From contig JANQGX010000025.1 in NCBI GenBank assembly GCA_028282885.1, forward strand, positions 1 through 64,000: DNA of 64,000 nucleotides. Reading direction: 5' to 3'. The number at the start of each line of letters is the position of its first letter. Positions within the stretch are counted from its first letter, which is position 1. Shown one piece after another: positions 34,449 to 42,523 of the stretch. This stretch comes from SAR324 cluster bacterium (GTDB taxonomy: Bacteria > SAR324 > XYD2-FULL-50-16). The notes beneath the pieces were generated by a model, which did no database searches, was not told where the DNA came from, and saw only the letters and a list, made by a program, of their open reading frames with translations. The position numbers and the translations under genes were made by a program.

Positions 34449-37208
34449 ATGCCTATTGCTAAGACTTCAAATACGCTTGTTTTGATGGTTTTATCCATGC
34501 TTGCCCTTTTGGGGAACGTTGTATCGATTCCGTTATTCTTCGGTGTCGATTTTATTTTCGGTTCCATATTTACATTTATCCTTTTACGTATGTTCGGCCT
34601 TAAAGCAGCTTTCCCATCTTCTCTTTTGGCAGCCTCCTACACCTTTCTATTATGGAATCACCCCTACGCTGCGATTATTTTTTTGGGTGAGTTTTTATGG
34701 GTAGGTTTTTTCTATCGTCGAAAGAATTACAATCTCGTTATTTTGGACGCCTTGTACTGGATTCTTATAGGAATTCCACTGGTTTATGTGTTTTACGGCC
34801 TTGTTATGGAGCTTCCCAGGCAATCGGTGCTTTTAATCATGATGAAACAAGGGGTTAATGGCATCTTCAATGTTGTACTGGCTTACCTGGTTATCAGCGT
34901 TGTTCCGATTTTGAGGAAAGACACCGGGAAACAGGAGGCAACCATTTCCTTTCGAATTTTGCTGTTTACCCTTTTGTTGGTAGCAATTAATACTCCGGCC
35001 CTGATTATTGTCAGTTTTATCGCACGGCAAGAGTTCAAACAAATCCAGGAAACGGTTGTCCGGGAGTTAATGACTGCAAGCCAGGAAATAGAAGAATGGA
35101 TGCATGACTGGTTAGACCGGAAAATAGTTGCAGTCGAAACAGTTGCAGATGCGCTAAAAGACAAACCGAATCTACCTTCCTTGTACTATCAGGAAACTTT
35201 GAAAGACGTTCTGGTATTTCATCCGGATTTTCATAATATGTATCTGGCGAATAAAAACGGTATAACGACGGCGTTTTATCCTTCCGTAAATTCTAAAGGG
35301 GCATCCACAATTGGACTTGATTTTTCCAATCGAGAATATTTCAAACGCTTAAAAAAAGGAAGCTCCCTTGTTATTTCCAGTGAGTTTAAGGGAAAGGGAG
35401 AAGACTTTACTCCGATTGTTACCATTTGTGTTCCGATTTTTGATGAAGGAGCATTTAATGGATTTGCTCAGGCAGCTCTTAAAGTTGATCACATCAAAGA
35501 AATTCTAACGTGGGTATCAACAAGTCGACAGGGAATAGTTACATTAGTCGACAACCATAATAAAGTTATTGCGACAACAGCTACTGACCGAAAGGTTTTG
35601 ACACATTTTAATTTTATCGAAAATCTGGATATCGCTGCTTTTAGCGGCGGGGCCTTACACGGATTCAGAAAAAAAGATCGTAACATTTCCGCGATGGCAA
35701 AATGGAGCAATTCAATATTCCTCAAAACATTTCCGGTGCCCTTCAATGAGGAATGGACCATTGTTGTGGAAATATCGGCCTATAAATATATTCGCCAATT
35801 ACAGAAGTTTTATGTTTATGCCATGTTGTTTGTCTTTGCCCTTAGTCTTGTTGCAATTGTGATTTCTAACGGACTGTCAAATGCAATTTTGAAATCCATA
35901 TTTAATTTACAGCAGGCGTCGAAAAACCTGCCAAAACGAATTGAACGAGGGGAGGCGATAACCTGGAGTCGATCCTTCATACGAGAAATCAACCAGTTGG
36001 CTGATAATTTTAAGATTACCGGTGATAAGCTTTCAGTAACTTTTGAAAAGCTTCATGAAAACCAAGATTTATTGGAGGATCGGATTGAAGAAAGAACAAA
36101 AGACTTGCAGGAAAGTATGGAGCAGACGCAAACCATTATCGATACCGCTCAAGATGGGATTATCTCAATTGATGAAAACGGGATTGTTCAGTTATTTAAT
36201 CGAGCTGCAGAGAAGATTTTTAAGTATACAGCTGAAGAAGTAATTGGAGTGAACATTAATACATTAATGCCAGAGCCATATAAGACTCAACATGATGGAT
36301 ACATAGAAAGTTTTCTAACCACAAGAAATGCAAAAATCATCGGTTTGGGACGTGAAGTCACCGGACGATGTAAAGATGGATCTGTTTTTCCCATGCGATT
36401 AGCAGTTGGGGAGATGAAACAGGGAGAAACGTCTATGTTTGTCGGTGTGATTACGGACATAACAGAACAAAAAAAGGTTGAACAGGAGTTGATACGGGCA
36501 AAAGAAGAATCTGAAGAAGCCAACCAATTAAAATCAGAGTTTCTGAACACCATGAGTCATGAATTACGAACTCCGTTGACGGTTATATTGGGTAATATCG
36601 ATGAACTGACAGATGAAGAGAATCTTCCCGATTCCGATGAAATCGTCGATATTGCTCAAGATGTCTTAGGGGCAAGCAAGCATCTTTTTGTTTTAATTAA
36701 TGATTTGCTGGACATCTCAAAAATTGAGGCCGGAGGAATGGAGTTGTCCAAAAAGGCCGTAAGGTCATCCGACATCATCGAAGATGCGATGAACACCGTT
36801 GGAAAAATTGCGAAAGACAAAAATATAACTCTTAAAGCAGAGGGGGATGAAGCGACCTTGCAGGTTGATCCGTTAAGAATTAAACAAGTCATTCTAAACT
36901 TGTTAAGCAATGCCATTAAGTTCACTGATGAAGGGGAGGTCGTTCTCAAAACCCATTTGAAGGAAAACCGGTTTGATATTGAGATTCGTGATACCGGTTG
37001 TGGAATGGATGAGAAAAGCCTTGAGTTTATTTTTGATCCGTTTCGCCAGGTGGATAGCTCTACAAAACGAAAAGCCGGAGGAACCGGATTAGGTCTTGCT
37101 ATTACCCAGAAATTAGTGCAATTGCATGACGGCGATATAAACGTATCCAGTAAACTTGGAATAGGGAGTGTTTTCACGGTATCACTACCATTGAAAACCA
37201 GCGGCTGA
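34449..37208 (+). CDS. membrane sensor histidine kinase (MASE-like, Cache, PAS)
   Basis: About 919 residues from MPIAKTSNTL (GCGGGAATTCC before it); a TTG 45 bases upstream is an alternative. Five or six membrane helices (residues 10-165) resemble MASE-type sensor modules. A further helix leads to an extracytoplasmic double-Cache domain (about 200-450, DFSNREYFKRLKKG), then a helix, a HAMP-like linker, a PAS domain (560-675) with the FixL-type segment GLGREVTGRCKDGSVFPM, HisKA ([14 protein letters not shown]) and HATPase ([25 protein letters not shown]). It senses a small extracellular ligand and phosphorylates a partner, probably the CheY-like protein 29 bases downstream. Confidence 0.92.
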   Translation: MPIAKTSNTLVLMVLSMLALLGNVVSIPLFFGVDFIFGSIFTFILLRMFGLKAAFPSSLLAASYTFLLWNHPYAAIIFLGEFLWVGFFYRRKNYNLVILDALYWILIGIPLVYVFYGLVMELPRQSVLLIMMKQGVNGIFNVVLAYLVISVVPILRKDTGKQEATISFRILLFTLLLVAINTPALIIVSFIARQEFKQIQETVVRELMTASQEIEEWMHDWLDRKIVAVETVADALKDKPNLPSLYYQETLKDVLVFHPDFHNMYLANKNGITTAFYPSVNSKGASTIGLDFSNREYFKRLKKGSSLVISSEFKGKGEDFTPIVTICVPIFDEGAFNGFAQAALKVDHIKEILTWVSTSRQGIVTLVDNHNKVIATTATDRKVLTHFNFIENLDIAAFSGGALHGFRKKDRNISAMAKWSNSIFLKTFPVPFNEEWTIVVEISAYKYIRQLQKFYVYAMLFVFALSLVAIVISNGLSNAILKSIFNLQQASKNLPKRIERGEAITWSRSFIREINQLADNFKITGDKLSVTFEKLHENQDLLEDRIEERTKDLQESMEQTQTIIDTAQDGIISIDENGIVQLFNRAAEKIFKYTAEEVIGVNINTLMPEPYKTQHDGYIESFLTTRNAKIIGLGREVTGRCKDGSVFPMRLAVGEMKQGETSMFVGVITDITEQKKVEQELIRAKEESEEANQLKSEFLNTMSHELRTPLTVILGNIDELTDEENLPDSDEIVDIAQDVLGASKHLFVLINDLLDISKIEAGGMELSKKAVRSSDIIEDAMNTVGKIAKDKNITLKAEGDEATLQVDPLRIKQVILNLLSNAIKFTDEGEVVLKTHLKENRFDIEIRDTGCGMDEKSLEFIFDPFRQVDSSTKRKAGGTGLGLAITQKLVQLHDGDINVSSKLGIGSVFTVSLPLKTSG

Positions 37209-37237
37209 AGCTTGTTGTATATGAATCGGTTATCCAT

Positions 37238-37591
37238 ATGATTATATTAGTTATAGAGGACAATAAAGATATTCAGAAAATGCTGAATCGGAAACTGTCC
37301 AAGCAAGGATGGGAACTTCATCAGGCTGAAAATGGCAAAGAAGGAATGGAGAAAGCCTGGGAATTAACCCCTGATTTGATCCTCATGGATATGCATATGC
37401 CCGTTATGGACGGACATGAGGCCACCCGTACATTGAGAGCAAATGGCTACAAAGGGAAGATTGTTGCATTGACTGCCTCTGTAATGAACCTGGAGGCGAA
37501 AGCAGCGTTAACAGATGGATGCGATTCTTTAATTGCAAAACCCATTGATAAAACCTTTATATCAAAAATCAAAGAGATCCTTGGAGTATGA
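37238..37591 (+). CDS. single-domain response regulator (CheY/DivK-like)
   Basis: 117 residues, receiver domain only. IILVIEDNKD carries the acidic pair, LILMDMHMPVMDG the phospho-Asp, ALTAS the Thr and SLIAKPID the Lys. It lies 29 bases after the membrane kinase and is its likely phosphate acceptor; with no output domain it would act by protein contact or as a phosphorelay shuttle. Confidence 0.92.
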   Translation: MIILVIEDNKDIQKMLNRKLSKQGWELHQAENGKEGMEKAWELTPDLILMDMHMPVMDGHEATRTLRANGYKGKIVALTASVMNLEAKAALTDGCDSLIAKPIDKTFISKIKEILGV

Positions 37592-38186
37592 TTTTACCGG
37601 GCGGCAGACGGAAAATGAACCATTTCAACCTATTGATATAGAAAACGATTGAGAACTAGAAGTTTTGATTGACGGTTCTCCGGAGAATCGGACGAATAAA
37701 GTCGAAGCGAATGCTGAGGTTGCGCACAGCAACTCAAAAAGGCGATATCAACAGTATGAATGTTCCAATTGTAGCGGTTCGAAATTAATTTAAAAAACCT
37801 TACCGTTCGATTCGTCGATCAAGATAATCAGGGGGCAACCAAAGCGTTCTTGTTGTAATACTGATAATTCTTCCCATCTCAACAATTTAATCGATCTTCA
37901 GATATTTTGACCTTTAAGCCTAAAATGTGCTAGAATTTTGAACATAAAACTACCAGTTCGAACATGACCGATAATTGTCTATAAGAAACGGTAGTATGTT
38001 AAATCATAGTCTCAAACAAACAAGGAAAACGAAGATTACGGAAACAATGACAGCTTGTTTATACGGTGTGTTCAGTTTGAGCGATGTCAACTCCTTCCAA
38101 AGGGAAACGGCCATGTGAAACGATACAGGATACTTGGGAGTTTAAGCAAAGGAAATAAGCTATCAGCAATAACGAAGGAACACACC
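37592..38186. other. intergenic, no supported gene
   Basis: About 600 AT-rich bases. A 44-codon open stretch with a CxxC pair (around 37660-37790) lacks a start and family resemblance. TTCTCCGGAGAA at about 37677 is a 12-bp palindrome. The promoter of the next kinase-regulator pair is expected here. Confidence 0.3.
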
Positions 38187-39374
38187 ATGGAGTTAGAACA
38201 ATTGAATGAATCCATCGAAAACTTAGTTTGGCAATGGGCAAATCCGGGCAACGCATTGGAGAAAGAAGTTATCGGACTTCAGACGATTTTTGATTCAATT
38301 CCAGCCTTGGTTTTTTGCAAAGATACAAACAACACTATTATTAGGGTAAATCAGTATTTCACTGAACAGACTGGATTACGAAAAGAGGAACTGGAAGGAC
38401 AGACGGTATTCGAAGTTTGTCACATTGAGAAGCTGGCAACAAAGAACTGGGACGATGACAAGGAGATCCTGAAGACCGGCAAACCTAAAAGGGATATTAT
38501 TGAACCGCTGATAACGGACAACAGAAGATGGTTAAGTACCAGTAAGACTCCGATATATGACAAAAAAGGCGAACCAGTAGGAATAGCAGGATTTTCTTTT
38601 GAGATCACCGGGCAGAAGAAGGTGGAAAAAGAGGTACTTCAGCTTAGAAAAGAACTTGCCCACAGCAACCGGGTAACTATTATGGGAGAATTGGCAGCCT
38701 CGGTTGTACATGAAATTAACCAACCACTATCTGCTATTCGAAACAACGCCCAAGCAGCACTTCATTTATTACAAAATCCACAAACAAATATGCCAGATCT
38801 CAAAGAGATACTCTTTGACATTATCGCGGATAACAAAAGGGCCAGTGATGTTATTCTTCGCGTTCGCGATTTATATAAAAAACAAGATCATAAGAAAGTG
38901 CTTCTGGACTTAAATGAACTTGTGCAAGAAGTGTTTGCATTTCTCAAAAATGAAACCATTACCAGGAACGTCTCTTTAAAACTGCTACCGGATAAAACAA
39001 TTCCTTTGGTTACAGCAGACCGTGTTCAGTTACAACAGGTTATTATGAATTTTATTTTGAATTCAACCGAGGCCATGGAAGAGATCATGCCAATAAAACG
39101 TGAAATCGCCGTATCGATTCATAGGGCCGGAGAAGAAAAAATAGGATTAAGTATTCGAGACTATGGAAGAGGGATCGACAAGAAAAACCTGCTTCGAATC
39201 TTTGAGCCTTTTTTTACCACGAAACCCGGAGGAATTGGAATGGGTCTTTCAATTAGCAGGTCTATCATAGAAGATCATGGAGGCGAGGTATGGGCTGAAA
39301 ATAATGAGAACGGTGGCGCATCGTTCCACTTTACAATTCAGGTTATGGGTGGAGAAGAGAATGGAGTCTCTTGA
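38187..39374 (+). CDS. soluble PAS histidine kinase, FixL-like
   Basis: 395 residues from MELEQLNESI, chosen because AAGGAACACACC precedes it. No membrane helices. PAS about 35-145 (IFDSIPALVFCKDTNNTIIR), then HisKA of the NtrB/FixL type (ELAASVVHEINQPLSAIRNN) and HATPase (NFILNSTEAME, DYGRGID, EPFFTTKPGGIGMGLSISRS). The PAS lacks an obvious haem-binding histidine, so oxygen sensing is not implied. Its stop overlaps the following LuxR-type regulator, making a FixL/FixJ-like pair. Confidence 0.92.
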   Translation: MELEQLNESIENLVWQWANPGNALEKEVIGLQTIFDSIPALVFCKDTNNTIIRVNQYFTEQTGLRKEELEGQTVFEVCHIEKLATKNWDDDKEILKTGKPKRDIIEPLITDNRRWLSTSKTPIYDKKGEPVGIAGFSFEITGQKKVEKEVLQLRKELAHSNRVTIMGELAASVVHEINQPLSAIRNNAQAALHLLQNPQTNMPDLKEILFDIIADNKRASDVILRVRDLYKKQDHKKVLLDLNELVQEVFAFLKNETITRNVSLKLLPDKTIPLVTADRVQLQQVIMNFILNSTEAMEEIMPIKREIAVSIHRAGEEKIGLSIRDYGRGIDKKNLLRIFEPFFTTKPGGIGMGLSISRSIIEDHGGEVWAENNENGGASFHFTIQVMGGEENGVS

Positions 39375-39972
39375 ATCAATAGTATTTGTAGTAGATGACG
39401 AACTATCTGTGAGAAGAAGCCTTTTTCGTCTGATATCAGGTATCGGATTTAAGGTATTGACTTTTGCAACCGCAGCGGAGCTACTATCCCAGATGCCTTG
39501 CAATAATCCCTCATGCTTGTTACTTGACATGAGGATGCCCGAAACTAGCGGGCTTGAACTACAAAGTCAGTTGGCAGAAGCAGGAATCAATATCCCCATC
39601 GTATTTGTCACAGGATACGGAACCGTTCCCTTGAGCGTTGAAGCTATGAAAGCTGGTGCCGTTGATTTTATCGAAAAGCCTTTTGATGACCAGAAGTTAC
39701 TGGACGCCATAAATGAAGCAATAAAAAGGGACAAAATAGCCCGAACCAACAGCAAGAATATCGAAATCATCAATGCGCGGCTCAACTCTTTGACACCCAG
39801 GGAACATGATGTATTTTCCTTGGTTGTACAAGGTTTTTTAAACAAGCAAATTGCCCATGAACTGAAGCTTAGTGAAAAAACTGTCAAGGCACATCGCGGT
39901 CGGGTCATGAAAAAAATGCAGGCTAAATCATTGGCTGATTTGGTAAGAATGGCTGAAAAAAGCTCTTGTTGA
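39361..39972 (+). CDS. FixJ-family response regulator (REC-LuxR HTH)
   Basis: 203 residues from MESLESIVFVVDDE (GGTGGAGAAGAGA before it; 14-base overlap with the kinase). The receiver has the phospho-Asp in LLLDMRMPETSG, Thr in FVTGYG and Lys in DFIEKPFDD. The C-terminal LuxR-type HTH reads LTPREHDVFSLVVQG and KQIAHELKLSEKTVKAHRG. It is the only protein of the 20-kb signalling cluster with a recognisable DNA-binding domain and thus its likely transcription output. Confidence 0.95.
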   Translation: MESLESIVFVVDDELSVRRSLFRLISGIGFKVLTFATAAELLSQMPCNNPSCLLLDMRMPETSGLELQSQLAEAGINIPIVFVTGYGTVPLSVEAMKAGAVDFIEKPFDDQKLLDAINEAIKRDKIARTNSKNIEIINARLNSLTPREHDVFSLVVQGFLNKQIAHELKLSEKTVKAHRGRVMKKMQAKSLADLVRMAEKSSC

Positions 39973-40252
39973 ATAAGTAATTTCTCCCCTTTGACCCCCA
40001 CACTTAAGACTTAAGTCCTAATCTCATAGGACGAATATCCAATAGCTCTCCTGATTTTTTTATTTTTCAAGGCCTAATATTTATTATATTATGAACAAAG
40101 GCTTATTGGTTTAAATAAATCGATTACGGCTAATTAAACAAGTTGGTGGTGTTTGATTCAATAAATTAATAACCATTTTCCGGCAAAGAAATCAATATTG
40201 AAACCAGGCAGGAAACAGCTATCGTATTAATTTATCCAATACTTTTAGATAG

Positions 40253-40693
40253 GTGTATAAACAAACAACAATAAGTACAATCGACGATAACATCTCAGCA
40301 GGCAACGCACTGAGTCGATTGGTAAAAATACATGGTTACCATGCAATGGTATTTAATTCTGCCCACGAGTTTATCAATGATGCTACAACCACAACTACAG
40401 ATCTCCTTGTATTGGATATATGGATGCCCGGTATGAATGGATTCGATCTGTTGGCCCACCTAGTTGAAGTCGCTTATTGCATTCCTGCAATATTTGTTTC
40501 CGCACAGGAAGATATTGGTGCTCAGCTTCGAATAGTTGATTACAAAACAGTGACTTTTCTTCAAAAGCCATTTAATGATGACGATTTATTAAAAGGCATA
40601 ATAGAGGGAGTTAATAAAAGACGAAAGTCTCCTCTGCAAATAGTGGAGAATCGAGCTTCATTCCGGGCTTGGTGGAGAGTCAATTTATGCTGA
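40253..40693 (+). CDS. stand-alone FixJ-type receiver
   Basis: 146 residues from a GTG (GATAGGT before it). The receiver has TIDDN, phospho-Asp in LLVLDIWMPGMNG, Ser in FVSAQED and Lys in FLQKPFNDDD. It is FixJ-like up to residue 120, then 25 residues without the LuxR HTH, so it may be a truncated FixJ paralogue or a phosphate sink for the kinase encoded just upstream. Confidence 0.75.
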   Translation: MYKQTTISTIDDNISAGNALSRLVKIHGYHAMVFNSAHEFINDATTTTTDLLVLDIWMPGMNGFDLLAHLVEVAYCIPAIFVSAQEDIGAQLRIVDYKTVTFLQKPFNDDDLLKGIIEGVNKRRKSPLQIVENRASFRAWWRVNLC

Positions 40694-40874
40694 GAGATGA
40701 CTCCCGAATCAGTTCCGGAAAAAAAGGCCACAGCAAGAGGCAATGTGTTAAACCAAAATGCCACGCTGAACGTTCAAACTCACTTGAATAGATTTCAGTG
40801 TTAAATCAACAAGAAAGACACAATTATTGACCATGCTTTTGTTCAATCTTCAGTGCTCAAAACGATAGAAGAAA

Positions 40875-41972
40875 ATGGAAGGTGTAACGGTTTTAATAGT
40901 TGATGACAACGAGGCCATTGTAAAACTGTTAAAGAGGAAGCTGAAAAAGGCTGGTTACAATGTACTTTCAGCAGAAAACGGTCAAAATGCCATCTCTGTG
41001 TTGAAAAAACAAAAAGTGGATTTAACACTTTTGGATGAAATGATGCCAGAAATGACAGGTACAGAAACCTTAAATGTCATAAATGCACAACTTCCAAATG
41101 CTCCGCCGACCATAATGATGACCGCACACGGATCTATTGGATTGGCTGTGAACTTTATGAAAAATGGGGGCTACGAGTTCATCACAAAACCAATTGATTT
41201 TGAAGTTTTGCATTTGAAGATAAATCGGGCGTTAAAAGACTGGCAAACTCAAAACCAGTTGAACGAGGCAAAAATGGCGAAAACAGTTGCCGAAAAGGTT
41301 GCGGGTTTCAAAGATGACCTTCTTAACTTTTCCCACCATGAATTCAGGACACCGCTGGGAATCATTCATTCCAAAATTCAAACCGTGCTCAAAAACACAA
41401 ACCTAGATACCCGAATGATCAAACACTTGGAAGATTCCCTGGAAATAGTTAATCAGCAGGTATCATACCATCAGAAACTGACTGAAGCTGCCATAGTTAA
41501 TTGTACAGTGCTCAAACTCAAAACACTGTTTTTAGCCGACATGTACAGAAATATCGTTGTAACCAAACTAAACATGGATCCATTAAGAAAAACTGCAGTG
41601 GTGGAGGACCTTAACCCCAGGTATTCGGTATGGGCTGATGAAAATGCTCTCCGCTTTGTTTTGGTCAATTTACTGGAAAACGCTTTGAAGTTCACCGATG
41701 AAGGAGAAGTAAGAATCGCAGCTTCAGAGGTGTCCGGCAATATCATTGTAAAGATAAGTGATACAGGAATAGGTATTGATCCAAAAAAACATGGATCTAT
41801 TTTTACTAAGTTGGGAAAAGCGGATTTGAATTCTGGTAAGTATCCCGGACTTGGTATCGGGCTCTATACATCTAGAATTCTGATCGAAAAAATGAATGGG
41901 AAGATTTGGGTGGAAGGTGAACCTGGTGTTGGTAGCGATTTTTATTTCTCGCTGCCCAAAGGAAAAGAGTAA
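40875..41972 (+). CDS. receiver-histidine kinase (REC-HisKA-HATPase)
   Basis: 365 residues. An N-terminal receiver (VLIVDDNEA, phospho-Asp in LTLLDEMMPEMTG, Lys in FITKPID) is joined to a kinase core (FSHHEFRTPLGIIHS, NLLENALKFT, DTGIGID, GLGIGLYTS). No sensory domain is present, so input comes through phosphorylation of the receiver: it is a middle step of a relay. Upstream of the KaiB-like gene by about 60 bases. Confidence 0.92.
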   Translation: MEGVTVLIVDDNEAIVKLLKRKLKKAGYNVLSAENGQNAISVLKKQKVDLTLLDEMMPEMTGTETLNVINAQLPNAPPTIMMTAHGSIGLAVNFMKNGGYEFITKPIDFEVLHLKINRALKDWQTQNQLNEAKMAKTVAEKVAGFKDDLLNFSHHEFRTPLGIIHSKIQTVLKNTNLDTRMIKHLEDSLEIVNQQVSYHQKLTEAAIVNCTVLKLKTLFLADMYRNIVVTKLNMDPLRKTAVVEDLNPRYSVWADENALRFVLVNLLENALKFTDEGEVRIAASEVSGNIIVKISDTGIGIDPKKHGSIFTKLGKADLNSGKYPGLGIGLYTSRILIEKMNGKIWVEGEPGVGSDFYFSLPKGKE

Positions 41973-42035
41973 GCAAGAATGTGAAATCACTCATTAGAAA
42001 AAAGAAAATGAGGATATATTATAGGAGTGTTCAAA

Positions 42036-42317
42036 ATGGCATCGGAATCTGAACCATTCCATCATTTTATGCTTTTTATAGCAGGTGACCAAAATAACTC
42101 GCTTAAAGCCCAGAAGAACATTAAGCGATTTTTCGAAAAGCACATGCTTGATCGCCATGAGTTAATCATAGTCGATGTGATCAAGAACCCGAAAATGGCA
42201 TTGGAAAAAGGTGTTTATTTCACGCCTATGTTAATAATGGCATATCCGGATTCAGAAACATCCCTGGCTGGAGATATGTCAGATGAGAAAGCACTTGAAA
42301 AGCTCTTTGTTGCCTGA
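42036..42317 (+). CDS. stand-alone KaiB-fold protein
   Basis: 93 residues from MASESEP, preceded by AGGAGTG. The sequence FMLFIAGDQNNSLKAQKNIK, then HELIIVDVIKNPKMALE, YFTPMLIMAYP and LAGDMSDEKALEKLF follows the KaiB domain (LRLYVAGNTPNSxxAxxNL, YELEVIDIYxxPxLA, AxPTLIKxxP, IGDLSDxExVLxGL). KaiB and the related SasA sensor domain are thioredoxin-like folds that bind KaiC ATPase rings. No KaiC or KaiA is encoded in the window, and the gene sits between two kinases, so here it may bind a kinase or a KaiC encoded elsewhere (inference). Confidence 0.85.
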   Translation: MASESEPFHHFMLFIAGDQNNSLKAQKNIKRFFEKHMLDRHELIIVDVIKNPKMALEKGVYFTPMLIMAYPDSETSLAGDMSDEKALEKLFVA

Positions 42318-42523
42318 TTACCAACAACCTGATCCGTTTGATAATCGCAGTGAAGTCTTGGCTAAATTAAAACAAATCTGAAAATCGACTAAAAATGAAA
42401 CGATAAAACAAGCCACCGTTTAACGATAATGGAGAAGCAGACATCGGTGAACAGGTATTTTCCTCAAGTAGTAAAGTAATATGAGATGCTTCAACAATAG
42501 GTAACAGGCAAAAATAAGGTTGA

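Noticed and set aside
37660..37800. 44-codon stretch with a CxxC pair
   Set aside because: No start codon or ribosome-binding site, preceded by stops, no recognisable family.
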